Below are positions 15,997-25,419 of a stretch of 64,000 nt of DNA, in pieces; the first letter of the stretch is position 1, and the number at the start of each line of letters is the position of its first letter. The translations under genes were made by a program, and so were the position numbers. This DNA is from Nitrospirales bacterium (GTDB lineage Bacteria > Nitrospirota > Nitrospiria > Nitrospirales > UBA8639): positions 1 through 64,000 of the forward strand of contig JAAXIB010000079.1 in the NCBI GenBank assembly GCA_012270585.1. The letters are read 5' to 3'. The notes below the pieces were generated by a model. That model was given only the letters and a program-made list of their open reading frames with translations, was not told the origin of the DNA and did no database searches.

Positions 15997-18702
15997 TTAA
16001 GGCTTCCCGCGCTCATCGTTATCCCGCGAGGCTTGCTGGTCTGCCGCACGCAACAATGCCTCCCACCACGCCAGTCCCCACGGCCCCCATCGCTTTTGAA
16101 GTCGTGCAAAACGTAGCGCGATGTCACGGGCGTGCTCTTCCAAAACGGAGGGTGGCGCATCACATCCGCTTGTTGAGATGATCGGGCGTGCCCAACCGTG
16201 ATGCGCCACGACGAGATGTAGAGCGAGTTCCTGAAGGTGAGCAGGCAACGCTCTGAAACCTTCATCCTTCTCGACATAGGGAAGCGAACCAAACTCATGG
16301 CGGTAGCCGTCAAGCAGCTTGGTATTCATCCACTTGTTTGTCTTGGCATAGATTTTTCCGTCAGGTGGGACTTTGGCTGCCCGTTGCCAGAGTGAATGCC
16401 GCTTACCCTCGTCATGCGATCGGGCAGCGGTGGCGAGCATGTCGGCATACTCACCCGGCAAACCAATTACGTCAGCCAAAGTGCGTGCCTTGCCTTCGGT
16501 CCAAGCATGATGCTCTGCCAGTTCTTGCAGACGCCCGACGGAGCGGTCGTCCTCGGTTTCCGCATCATGACGCCACTTCTCAACGAGTAGAAAACCACGC
16601 ACTTCTCCTTCGTCCGATTGCTCAGTAGTGAAACGGTATCGCTCCCGCCAATCTTCGTTCGATGCCAGGCTCTCTTCTCCAGTGATGGAGCGCACGCGAA
16701 ACCGAATGACAGGCTTATCATCTTGTGGAGGCAGCCATCCCTGACCGTTGTCGATTGTACGTGGAGAACTGTCGGCATTCTCGTCAAGCATGCCTTCCTC
16801 AGAGAGGCCGCCGAAGCGCAGGTCAACAACCAATGTGCTACCTACTAGATTTTTCTCCAAATCTGCCTTGGATTTTTTCTGTTCTTTATTGTCCTCTCGC
16901 ACAAGACTGTACCCGTGTATCGTGTACAGTAAATCCCTTGAGGGAGACAAAATGTAAGCAATGACCTTCTCCCGTCTCAATTGATCGCCAACCCCTTCTT
17001 GAGACTGGTCATTGAAGATTTTTGGGGCGCGTTTGACAAGCCAGTCCACCACTTTGTAGGTCTCGGTTTCAAGCTTCTCACTGGCATGAGGCGGTGCTGC
17101 TTCAAAGAACGCTTCGATCTCTTTTTTCGTTGCCTTTGTCCTACCTCTGCATACCGGCAGATACTTGCGCCAGACGACTGTGGTTTGCGGCTGTTGGTCC
17201 TCTTCCCATCCGCGCAACCAGGGCTGGATATCGTCCGGGCGCCCCGTATGCTTGTCCAACGAAGTCAGCGACCACGCATCGACGAGGGCACGGGTCAGCG
17301 CGGGACGGAGTGGCGTCGGTGTTGTTGCCGCTTCAATCGCTTCTCGCAGCTCCGAACAGCTTTCTGCACGTTCTTTGAGTTCCAGGATCGCGCCAGGGCT
17401 TGCGTCCCGTTCGTCTTGTGCGCCGACACGACGCAGGCTGTCCAACGGTTTGCGGAGACGGGCCAATAGTTCTTTCCACTCCTTTTGCCATTCCCTCGAC
17501 TTTTGCTCCTCACCAGGTTTGTTTGTTCGTGGCGCGGCGATAACCTCGACGCAAGCGTTTCCATTACCGCGTCGATTCACACGGCCAAGCCGCTGCACCA
17601 TGCGTTCCCACTCGACCAAATCACAGACCATGTGATCGGCATCGAGATCAACGCCCACTTCGCCCGCAGAGGTTGCAATCAGAAAAGTAGGCTGCTCAGG
17701 CAACGCCTCGGCGTCACCTAGAAAACCGTGCCGCTTTAACCAATCAGAGAGTGCTTCTCGCTCATACACGCGCCGCCCGCCAACCAAGAGTTGAGAAACA
17801 GCTTCCATTCTCTGGTTCTTGCTTTTCTCATTGATTTTGTTTTTCACCTTCAGGGCGTCTTCTCGGCGGTCGCAATAGATCAGTACGCGAGCCGGTCCCT
17901 GCTTATTGCTAAGATTCCACGCCTGTTCGACAAGCTTCGGTACCAGATCTGGTGCATCATCGAGCACCTGAATAGTAAGCCGTTTACGTGCTTCAAGACG
18001 CTTCCTGACAACCCCGTTTGTTTGATCTTCAGGCAGAAGCCGAAAGACCTTTTTTTCGTTCAATCTATCTGAGCTATCTTCGCGCCCCGTAGCTGACAGC
18101 GAGAGCAGCTTGAATGGCGGTATGATCTCCCGGTCTTTGTACTCACACGGGCCGAATGCTTCGGTCCCGTTTGCAATCGCTTCGAGAAGTTTCTCGCACG
18201 GTGGAACCAAATGCGCTTCGTCAAGCACAATAAGCGTATCCGCACCAAGCAAGCCCGCGTGATAGGGCCGCATCTTGCGAGATACTCCATAACCCGAGAA
18301 CAAAAGCCGCGAACCGATCATATCTACAGTGCCGACAACGATGACCGGAGCGGCTGGGTCAGCCAGCCATTCCCGGTTGTCCACATGCTGGCCGCGTAGC
18401 GTACTCACCCGGAGCGTGTCGTCTCTTGATCTCTCCTTAATTTCGTCAGCGACCGTCGTTGCTTGATCGACCACTGCCCGCCTGTCAACCACATAGACCA
18501 AACGCCGAGGTACTACGGCCCCGGCCTTCAGGGCCAGATACCAGATCGTTATCACCGAGGTTTTGCCAAGACCCGTCGCAACATCGAGCATGGAAGGAAT
18601 ATCCCCGTTGCGAAAGTCACGGTAAAGACGTTTCTGCCACTCGAACGGAGGAAACCCGGTTAGTTCTTCAAAATTTTTTCTAAAATCGTCATTCACGACC
18701 AT
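15997..18702 (-). CDS. cas3: CRISPR effector helicase-nuclease Cas3, HD domain at C-terminus
   Basis: A 901-residue Cas3. The SF2 helicase comes first: ATGLGKTS (Walker A), LIVLDEAHLVPP (DEAH, motif II), LSATGRE (motif III), then EVGVDLDADH and QRLGRVNRRGN (motif VI). The HD nuclease is at the C-terminus, with HDEGKRH (His763-Asp764), VAHHGW (about 832) and LLRAADQQ. This reversed order, helicase before HD, is typical of type I-G. Cas3 degrades target DNA recruited by the Cascade. It is first in the cas operon; GAGAAG precedes the ATG. Motifs are intact, so the enzyme looks functional. Confidence 0.96.
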   Translation of the reverse strand: MVVNDDFRKNFEELTGFPPFEWQKRLYRDFRNGDIPSMLDVATGLGKTSVITIWYLALKAGAVVPRRLVYVVDRRAVVDQATTVADEIKERSRDDTLRVSTLRGQHVDNREWLADPAAPVIVVGTVDMIGSRLLFSGYGVSRKMRPYHAGLLGADTLIVLDEAHLVPPCEKLLEAIANGTEAFGPCEYKDREIIPPFKLLSLSATGREDSSDRLNEKKVFRLLPEDQTNGVVRKRLEARKRLTIQVLDDAPDLVPKLVEQAWNLSNKQGPARVLIYCDRREDALKVKNKINEKSKNQRMEAVSQLLVGGRRVYEREALSDWLKRHGFLGDAEALPEQPTFLIATSAGEVGVDLDADHMVCDLVEWERMVQRLGRVNRRGNGNACVEVIAAPRTNKPGEEQKSREWQKEWKELLARLRKPLDSLRRVGAQDERDASPGAILELKERAESCSELREAIEAATTPTPLRPALTRALVDAWSLTSLDKHTGRPDDIQPWLRGWEEDQQPQTTVVWRKYLPVCRGRTKATKKEIEAFFEAAPPHASEKLETETYKVVDWLVKRAPKIFNDQSQEGVGDQLRREKVIAYILSPSRDLLYTIHGYSLVREDNKEQKKSKADLEKNLVGSTLVVDLRFGGLSEEGMLDENADSSPRTIDNGQGWLPPQDDKPVIRFRVRSITGEESLASNEDWRERYRFTTEQSDEGEVRGFLLVEKWRHDAETEDDRSVGRLQELAEHHAWTEGKARTLADVIGLPGEYADMLATAARSHDEGKRHSLWQRAAKVPPDGKIYAKTNKWMNTKLLDGYRHEFGSLPYVEKDEGFRALPAHLQELALHLVVAHHGWARPIISTSGCDAPPSVLEEHARDIALRFARLQKRWGPWGLAWWEALLRAADQQASRDNDERGKP

Positions 18703-18779
18703 GATCTTCTCATGCTTTCGGCCATTCTATCACCCTTGGCTGCCGGTGCCGTTTTTTGTAAGAGACCTTTCCCTTGCCA

Positions 18780-20015
18780 TCAACTCGGGATCAGGTATTT
18801 CACCAGTTTTTCCATGGTCAGGCCTTGGACCACGATGGAGAACACCACCACGACGTAGGTCATGGCCAGGATCACGTCGCGGTCCGGTCCGGGCGGCAAT
18901 GACAGGGCCAGGGCCACGCTGATGCCGCCCCGCAACCCGCCCCACGTCATCAGCCATACCGCGCCTGGCGTAAATGAGCGCACGCGACTCAGCAGCGCGA
19001 TCGGCACCCCGATCGCCAGCAGGCGGGACAGGAGAATGAGCGGAATCATCAACGTGCTCGCGAGGAGATAGTCTCGGGTAAACGTGAGGACGAGCACTTC
19101 CAGACCGATCAGCACGAACAGGACCGCATTCAGAATCTCGTCGATCAGCTCCCAGAACGTGTCCAGGTGTTCGCGGGTTTTTTCCGACATCGCCAGCACG
19201 CGACCTTGATTGCCGACCATCAAGCCGGCCACCACCACGGCGATGGGACCCGAGAGGTGCAACGCGCCCGCCAGGGCATAGCCGCCGGTGACGAGGGCCA
19301 GGGTGATCAGGACTTCGATCTGATACTGGTCAATACTTTTCAAAAGCCAATAGGCCAGATAGCCCAGCCCCAGTCCGAAGACGATCCCACCCACGGCTTC
19401 TTGCGCAAACAACCCGGCGACGTAGCCAACGGTGGGCTCATGTGTCCCGGCCGCCACTTCGACTAGGACCAAGAAGACCACGACCCCCACGCCGTCGTTA
19501 AAGAGCGATTCTCCCGTAATCTTCACTTCCAGGCTTTTGGGGGCGTTGGCGTTTTTCAGGATACTCAGGACCGCAATAGGATCGGTCGGTGAAATCAGGG
19601 CCCCGAACACCAGACAGGTGAGGTAGGAAAGCGGAATGCCGATGAGGTCCAGCACCCACCAGGTGAAGGTGCCCACCAAAAAAGTGGACAGCAGGATGCC
19701 GATGGTGGCTAAGGATCCAATGGCCCATTTCTGGTTGAACAGGTCGTTGAGATTCACGTGCAAGGCTCCGGCAAAGAGTAAAAAACTCAACATGCCGTGA
19801 AGCAGCGTTTTATTGAAGTCGATGGATTCAAGCCACCCGGTTGCCTGGGCCTCCACGTGAAACTCCAACAGATCGATGCCGTGCAGCAGGAGAGAACCGA
19901 CCAGGGCGATCACCATCACGCCGATGGTGACGGGCAAACGAATGAACCGGTAGTTGAGATACGAGAATCCGGCAGTCAGCGTGAGGACGATGGCGAGGAT
20001 GTCGAACAAATCCAT
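18780..20015 (-). CDS. CPA1-family Na+/H+ antiporter (NhaP-like)
   Basis: A 411-residue protein with 11-13 predicted membrane helices. The CPA1 signatures are GALISPTDPIAVLSILKN and the ion-binding motif GESLFNDGVGVVVF with Asn-Asp; WGGLRGGISVALALSLPPG is the conserved helix with Arg. It exchanges Na+ (or K+) for protons across the inner membrane. It is 77 bp from the cas3 start but on the other side of the cas promoter region. No cytoplasmic regulatory tail is present. Ion specificity cannot be read from sequence. Confidence 0.93.
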   Translation of the reverse strand: MDLFDILAIVLTLTAGFSYLNYRFIRLPVTIGVMVIALVGSLLLHGIDLLEFHVEAQATGWLESIDFNKTLLHGMLSFLLFAGALHVNLNDLFNQKWAIGSLATIGILLSTFLVGTFTWWVLDLIGIPLSYLTCLVFGALISPTDPIAVLSILKNANAPKSLEVKITGESLFNDGVGVVVFLVLVEVAAGTHEPTVGYVAGLFAQEAVGGIVFGLGLGYLAYWLLKSIDQYQIEVLITLALVTGGYALAGALHLSGPIAVVVAGLMVGNQGRVLAMSEKTREHLDTFWELIDEILNAVLFVLIGLEVLVLTFTRDYLLASTLMIPLILLSRLLAIGVPIALLSRVRSFTPGAVWLMTWGGLRGGISVALALSLPPGPDRDVILAMTYVVVVFSIVVQGLTMEKLVKYLIPS

Positions 20016-20044
20016 GGGAAATAGGGAGGGAAAGGGGAGGGAAA

Positions 20045-20824
20045 TCAGGAGCCCTGAAAGATTTCATTAAAAAAGAGTTGCATGTGTTTCCAGGACCGTA
20101 CATCGGCTTGGCGATCGTATTTCAAGGCGTCTATGCCATGGGCATCAGCACCGGGGTTGGTGAAACTGTGCCGCGCTCCGGCGTACACCACCATGTGCCA
20201 ATCGAGGTTCGCGGCATCCAATGCATGTCGGAATTTGCGAACGTGCTCCTCGTTGAGAAACGGATCGGCATTGCCGTGGGCAATGAGGATTTTCGCCTTG
20301 GGGCCTTGGGCTTGGGAAGGCAACGGTAGTGCGCCGTGAAAACTCACCACGCCCTTCACGTCGGCCCCGCTATAGGCTAATTGAAGCACCGTGGCGCCGC
20401 CGAAGCAGTAGCCGATCGCCGCAAGGTGCTGCGGATCGACCACATCCTGACTCCGCAGCACGGCCAAGCCTTCGAGGGCTCGAGCCTGCCATTGCTTCAC
20501 GTCGGCCTGGACCTGTTTCATCCAGGTGGCTGCCTGATCCGGGTGGGTGGTGACCTGGCCTTTTCCATACATATCCACGGCAAAGGCCACATATCCGAGT
20601 GCTGCGAGTTGCCGGGCCCGGTCACGGGCGTACTCATTCAATCCCCACCATTCATGCACCACCAGGACACCCGGTCGCTTCCCCGTTCGGGCATCATCCC
20701 ATGCCAAAAATCCTTCGAGTTGCACGCCGCCGTGTTGATAGGGAATCGTCTTGGTTTGAATTTCGGCAAGACACAGGGAGGGGAGAAGCAGAACCAGCAT
20801 GAATACGCCGAGTCGGTGTCCCAT
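20045..20824 (-). CDS. exported dienelactone-hydrolase family protein
   Basis: About 259 residues from ATG 20824, which has AAAGGAG five bases upstream. The signal peptide is GVFMLVLLLPSLCLA. The alpha/beta-hydrolase core follows, with VLVVHEWWGLNEYARDRARQ. The catalytic triad is visible: nucleophile Cys in GYCFGG, Asp in HGNADPF and His in GARHSFTNP. Cys rather than Ser at the nucleophile position is the hallmark of this family. It is likely periplasmic, acting on an ester or lactone; the natural substrate is unknown. Confidence 0.9.
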   Translation of the reverse strand: MGHRLGVFMLVLLLPSLCLAEIQTKTIPYQHGGVQLEGFLAWDDARTGKRPGVLVVHEWWGLNEYARDRARQLAALGYVAFAVDMYGKGQVTTHPDQAATWMKQVQADVKQWQARALEGLAVLRSQDVVDPQHLAAIGYCFGGATVLQLAYSGADVKGVVSFHGALPLPSQAQGPKAKILIAHGNADPFLNEEHVRKFRHALDAANLDWHMVVYAGARHSFTNPGADAHGIDALKYDRQADVRSWKHMQLFFNEIFQGS

Positions 20825-21510
20825 CGTCGCTCCTTTCACCATGGGAGTAGGGACAACCCCCTGTGGCTGTCCTCCTGTCGGACGTTATACCGAAAAACCG
20901 TTTTTCTCACAATGGATGGATTCGTTCAGTTCCTATGGGACGGTCGGGGCGAGACCAGGTAGGGGGTCATCCCCTCACCCCAACCCTCTCCCACATGGAG
21001 AGGGAGAAAAGCAAAGGCGAAAGACAAAACAAAGACCCTGGATTCCTTTATAGATTGTCTGGATCCCCGATCGAGTCGGGGACAAGCGTCGGGAATTGTA
21101 AATGTTCACTCATTCGTTGACAATTTTCGCCGGTTCCTTCTGTCATCCTCGATCCCCGATTAAGAACGTCGGGGACAGGCTATTTGTAATCGAGGATCCA
21201 GTGTCGTTGTTTTTTCTACGGTTGCGAGGAGAAAGACCCTGGATTCCCGCTTTCGCGGGAATGACAGCAAGGGGGCAAGGATGACAGAAAAAGCAATCGG
21301 GAGGCTTTATCTGTCAACGAATTGCTGAACACATACAGGAATGACAAAAGGAGGTCATTTTCATACCAATGACAGATGGGGGAGAGGGTGTATTTAGTAC
21401 AGGAACACGTGAACAAGCCCGTTCTGATGGTGGCGTGTTCTACTTTCCAAGCACTTGCTAACTAATCTCCTGACCAAATGTTGCCGGAAGCCCCCTATCA
21501 GCGTTGATCT
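20825..21510. repeat. 686-bp intergenic region packed with dispersed repeats
   Basis: No credible gene is present. Visible elements are a CTCTCCC/GGAGAGG palindrome (20971-21010), GATCCCCGAT-TCGGGGA hairpins (about 21058-21085 and 21150-21180), a TTCCCGC-GCGGGAA hairpin (about 21243-21262), and two copies of a third family based on TCAACGAAT-GTGAACA (21309-21354 and, inverted, about 21096-21128). A TTTTCATACCAATGACAG block (21360-21377) also occurs at the window start. The dense mix suggests a landing zone for small non-autonomous elements. Confidence 0.7.
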
Positions 21511-22026
21511 TCATAGCTTCTCCACCTCTTTTTCAGGCTGCTTCGAAAATGGGATGACCACGCCCTTTGAAGCGTAGCGAATAGACTCCAGCACGACCGC
21601 CTTCACAGTTTCTGCCTCTTCAAGGTCTCTCGGTGCGTAAACCATGACTTCAAGCACACCACGATCGTACCAGGGGTGACGTTCGCCCCATCCTTTGTCG
21701 AGAATCTCTGAGACCAGCGTTTCATCAACAAGGAAGTGCCAACTTCCGTCCGCGTGCAGATGGGCAAACTCCCGGCTGCCGGGAGGCGGCATGAATCCAG
21801 CAGGGTTTGCGTCCACGCTTTCGTTGAGCCACAAGGCTCTTGTCGACGGAACTGAGATATGTGTTGGTTCTTCCCTCACCTCGGGGGTTGCCGCAGGTAA
21901 CGCGACCAGGGCCCAATATGACATGTGGTCGTGAACGTCTTTCGGGCTTTGATCGCTGAGTTGCAAATGCGGAAGGACCGACCCGGTAACCGGGCGGTTT
22001 CCCTTGCGTCTTTCCAGTTTCATCAT
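21511..22026 (-). CDS. luciferase-like-domain protein (DUF5519)
   Basis: A 171-residue protein from ATG 22026, chosen because AAAGGA lies six bases upstream. The opening RKGNRPVTGSVLPHLQLSDQ, the middle VPSTRALWLNESVDANP and SREFAHLHADGSWHFLVDE, and the end KGWGERHPWYDRG with VMVYAPRDLEEAETV match the DUF5519 'luciferase domain' family. The name of that family does not imply light production and its activity is not established. The frame is open upstream into the remnant of a symporter gene, so a longer fusion product is possible but unlikely. Confidence 0.8.
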   Translation of the reverse strand: MMKLERRKGNRPVTGSVLPHLQLSDQSPKDVHDHMSYWALVALPAATPEVREEPTHISVPSTRALWLNESVDANPAGFMPPPGSREFAHLHADGSWHFLVDETLVSEILDKGWGERHPWYDRGVLEVMVYAPRDLEEAETVKAVVLESIRYASKGVVIPFSKQPEKEVEKL

Positions 22027-22259
22027 TCGTTCCTTTATTTCCTTTATCTGGGGTCGTCTCGGTTCATCGGACAGCGTGCCATCCAACAATGGCTTTGGGT
22101 AGAACGGGCACAGCCGCGGCTTGCGGAACGGCACACCATGCAAGAGTATCAAGCTGAGACCCGTACTCGCAAGGCCGTCGCTGAGCCCATCCGGGACTGT
22201 AGCTCTGAATCCGTTGGCGGAGCGATCGAGTGCATGGACGAACCGGCTCCCGCCAACCA

Positions 22260-22558
22260 AGCATTCACCGGCTTCGCCGGCTGCCGGATTGAGATGCCGC
22301 TTGTACACGTCGATCGACCACAAGGTCGCCAGCGAATTGAACATGGAATCCACGGAACTCATGAGCGAGGCAAACAACCCCACAAGTATGATGCCCCTCA
22401 AGCCCGGAGGGAGGAGGGTATCGATCAGGACGATATAACTCTGGTCGGGGTCCTTCAGAGGGTTGTCGAGTAACATTCCAGCCAGGGCCACCCCGGGGAT
22501 AATGATGATCGCGGCCATGACGTATTTGAGGGCCCCGATCCGGAAACAGGGGGATGCC
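22260..22558 (-). pseudogene. remnant of a sodium:solute symporter
   Basis: Translation leftward gives ALKYVMAAIIIIPGVALAGM followed by SYIVLIDTLLPPGLRGIILV and SVDSMFNSLATLWSIDVYKR, the conserved core of SSS-family (SglT-type) symporters. A complete gene would be about 500-600 residues; only about 95 survive, with both ends missing. It is squeezed between the amt stop codon and the DUF5519 gene and is in frame with the latter through about 75 residues of unrecognisable sequence. It is not expected to be functional. Confidence 0.75.
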
Positions 22559-22559
22559 C

Positions 22560-23837
22560 CTATATCCTGGGCTTGAGCTCATCGAGATCGTCAGAATCGG
22601 GAATCACCCGGAATTCGGGATACGCCTCGATGCCCAACTCCACCACGTCTTTACCGAGCACCTCCACATCGTGCGAAACCCGCGCCTTGATGGTTTTGTC
22701 GATGACCAGCCACAGGACCCATGACGTGCCAAACACAAACGCCCCGATCGTCAGGAGCCCCAGGAGTTGCACGCCCAGATTGCCGCCGGCCGCGATACAC
22801 ACGGCGAGCGTGCCCCACATCCCCCCGATGAGGTGGGCCGGAATCGCCCCGACGCCGTCGTCGATTTTCACGGCTTCCAGCAGCTTGATCCCGGCCGTAC
22901 TCAGCACCCCGCCCATGGCCCCGATGAGGATCGCCCAGTGATGCTCGACCATGTCAGGTCCCGCGGTAATCGACACCAGCCCGGCAATCGCCCCGTTGAG
23001 CGCGGCAAACAGATCGTAGCGGCCCAAAATGGGTTTGGATACGGAGATCGCCGCCATCACCCCTGCCGCTGCCGCCAGATTCGTATTCACCAGGACGATG
23101 CTCATGGCCAGGGCATCGCTCACCCCCGCCAGCGCCAGTTGCGAGCCCCCGTTGAACCCGAACCAGCCCAGCCAGAGGATGAACACCCCGAGGGTCACCG
23201 CAGGGACATTCGATGGAGGCGTGGACTTGACGGTGCCGTCCGGCCGGAACTTTCTGAGTCTCGGCCCGACGACAATGGCTCCGGCCAAGGCCGCCCACCC
23301 GCCGGTCGAATGCACGATGGTCGAACCGGCAAAGTCCTTGAACCCCATGTGATTGAGCCAGCCACCACCCCACGTCCACGCGCCGACCATGGGATAGATG
23401 AACGCGGTGAAGATCGACGTAAACAGGAAGAACGACCAGAGTTTGACCCGTTCGCCCAACGTGCCCGACACGATGGAGGCCGCGCCGGCCACGAACACCA
23501 TCTGAAAGAACCAATTCGACATGACGGCATGACCGGTTCCGGCGACCGCTTGTGCTGCTGACGCATCACCCTTGAGCAGGGCGATTTCCGCAGCGGAAGG
23601 ACCGTAGAGGAATTTGAAGGAACCAATCCACGACCCGACGTCCACGTACATCAGGTTATATCCGATAGCATAGTAGGTGAGGCCGGCAATCGAATACAGG
23701 CCGATGTTTTTCAGGCAGACGACGGACGTGTTCTTGGTGCGCACGGACCCGGACTCGAGCATGGTGAAGCCGGCACACATCCACATCACCAGTATTCCCC
23801 AGATTAAGAACGAATAGGTGTTAAGGACGAAACTCAC
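22560..23837 (-). CDS. amt: ammonium transporter, copy 2
   Basis: A 425-residue Amt-family channel with about 11 membrane helices. Signatures are MLESGSVRTKN, DFAGSTIVHSTGGWAALAGA with the first pore His, FNGGSQLALAG, and AIPAHLIGGMWGTLAV with the second pore His. The acidic C-terminal cytoplasmic tail (about 385-425) would be the contact for PII regulators, but no glnK gene is nearby. It is 227 bp downstream of a close paralogue in the same direction. It imports ammonium, relevant to a nitrogen-cycling organism. Confidence 0.94.
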   Translation of the reverse strand: MSFVLNTYSFLIWGILVMWMCAGFTMLESGSVRTKNTSVVCLKNIGLYSIAGLTYYAIGYNLMYVDVGSWIGSFKFLYGPSAAEIALLKGDASAAQAVAGTGHAVMSNWFFQMVFVAGAASIVSGTLGERVKLWSFFLFTSIFTAFIYPMVGAWTWGGGWLNHMGFKDFAGSTIVHSTGGWAALAGAIVVGPRLRKFRPDGTVKSTPPSNVPAVTLGVFILWLGWFGFNGGSQLALAGVSDALAMSIVLVNTNLAAAAGVMAAISVSKPILGRYDLFAALNGAIAGLVSITAGPDMVEHHWAILIGAMGGVLSTAGIKLLEAVKIDDGVGAIPAHLIGGMWGTLAVCIAAGGNLGVQLLGLLTIGAFVFGTSWVLWLVIDKTIKARVSHDVEVLGKDVVELGIEAYPEFRVIPDSDDLDELKPRI

Positions 23838-24064
23838 CTTTGCTCCTCTTCTCCCTGAGCACAGGCATCATGGCAGACGGCCTGACCTGCATGCGTCGGA
23901 CCATGGCTTACCGGATCAGGCCCTGTCAGGCAACTTTGGCTGTCGATAGAAGCAGCGGTGAGATGTTCTAAAAGGGGTAGTCCGAGCCGAGAGGATATTT
24001 CCGTAGAGAAGACAGGAGGGATCTGGCCTTATCTCCGGGTCATCCGAATGGAGAACGAGCGCTC

Positions 24065-25363
24065 TCATTTCTCCCAGAGAGGCTTCTCTTTCTTTGGCTT
24101 GAGTTCATCGAGATCGTCGGGATCGGGTATCACCAGAAATTCGGGATACGCCTCGATGCCCAGTTCCGCGACATCCTGGCCGAGTTCCTCCACCTGCGGC
24201 GAGACCCGCGCCCTGATGGTCATGTCGATAACCAGCCACAGAACCCATGAGGTGACAAACACAAACGCGCCAACCGCCGCTACCCCCAGGAGTTGGACTC
24301 CCATGTCGCCACCGGCCGCAATACACACGGCCATGGTCCCCCAGATCCCGGCCACGAGGTGGGCCGGCACCGCTCCGACGACGTCGTCAACCTTGACGAT
24401 TTCCAGCAGCCTGATCCCCGCGGTACATAGGACCCCGCCCACGGCCCCGATGAGAATCGCCCAGTGATGTTCCACAATATCCGGTCCCGCGGTAATCGAG
24501 ACCAACCCGGCAATCGCCCCGTTGAGGCCGGCAAACAGATCATAGCGGCCCAAAATGGGTTTGGACACGGAGATCGCCGCCATCACTCCTGCCGCTGCCG
24601 CCAGATTCGTATTCACCAGGATGATGCTGATGGCCAGGGCATCGCTCACCCCCGCCAGCGCCAGTTGCGAGCCTCCGTTGAACCCGAACCAGCCCAGCCA
24701 GAGAATGAACACCCCGAGGGTCACCGTGGGGACATTCGATGGAGGCGTGGACTTGACGGTGCCGTCCGGCCGGAACTTTCTGAGTCTCGGCCCGACGACA
24801 ATGGCTCCGGCCAAGGCCGCCCACCCGCCGGTGGAATGCACGATGGTCGAACCGGCAAAGTCCTTGAACCCCATCTGATTGAGCCAGCCGCCACCCCACG
24901 TCCAAGCGCCGACGATGGGATAGATGAACGCGGTGAGCAGCAATGTAAACAGGAAGAACGACCAGAGTTTCACCCGTTCGGCCAGCGTACCCGACACGAT
25001 GGAGGCCGTGGTCGCCACGAACACCATCTGGAAAAACCAGTCCGACATGACGGCGTAGCCGTTCTCGGCAACCGCTTGTGCTGCTGACGCATCACCCTTG
25101 AGCAGGGCGATTTCCGCAGCGGAAGGACCGTAGAGGAATTTGAAGGAACCAATCCAGGACGCGACGTCCACGTACATCAGGTTGTAGCCGACCGCGTAAT
25201 AGGCGAGGCCCGCAATCGCGTACAGGCCGATGTTTTTCAGACAGATGACGGACGCGTTCTTGGTGCGGACGGACCCGGACTCGAGCATGGTGAAGCCCGC
25301 GCACATCCACATCACCAACGCGCCCCAGATCAAGAACGAAAAGGTATTCAGGACGAAACTCAC
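24065..25363 (-). CDS. amt: ammonium transporter, copy 1
   Basis: A 432-residue Amt with the same signatures as its neighbour (MLESGSVRTKN, GSTIVHSTGGWAALAGA, AVPAHLVAGIWGTMAV). The central third is almost identical to copy 2 at DNA level while the last 100 residues diverge more, suggesting gene conversion. The C-terminal tail ends in KPKKEKPLWEK. No glnK is adjacent. The two genes may be separately transcribed, because a 227-bp gap separates them. Confidence 0.94.
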   Translation of the reverse strand: MSFVLNTFSFLIWGALVMWMCAGFTMLESGSVRTKNASVICLKNIGLYAIAGLAYYAVGYNLMYVDVASWIGSFKFLYGPSAAEIALLKGDASAAQAVAENGYAVMSDWFFQMVFVATTASIVSGTLAERVKLWSFFLFTLLLTAFIYPIVGAWTWGGGWLNQMGFKDFAGSTIVHSTGGWAALAGAIVVGPRLRKFRPDGTVKSTPPSNVPTVTLGVFILWLGWFGFNGGSQLALAGVSDALAISIILVNTNLAAAAGVMAAISVSKPILGRYDLFAGLNGAIAGLVSITAGPDIVEHHWAILIGAVGGVLCTAGIRLLEIVKVDDVVGAVPAHLVAGIWGTMAVCIAAGGDMGVQLLGVAAVGAFVFVTSWVLWLVIDMTIRARVSPQVEELGQDVAELGIEAYPEFLVIPDPDDLDELKPKKEKPLWEK

Positions 25364-25419
25364 GTTTGCTTCCCCCTGTTCCCGTGATTGCCGTCATCAT
25401 AGCAGAAGGGATTGCCTTG

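Noticed and set aside
20971-21380. Tightly spaced repeats taken as a possible CRISPR array
   Set aside because: The units differ in sequence and length, belong to several families and occur elsewhere singly, so this is a cluster of dispersed repeats.
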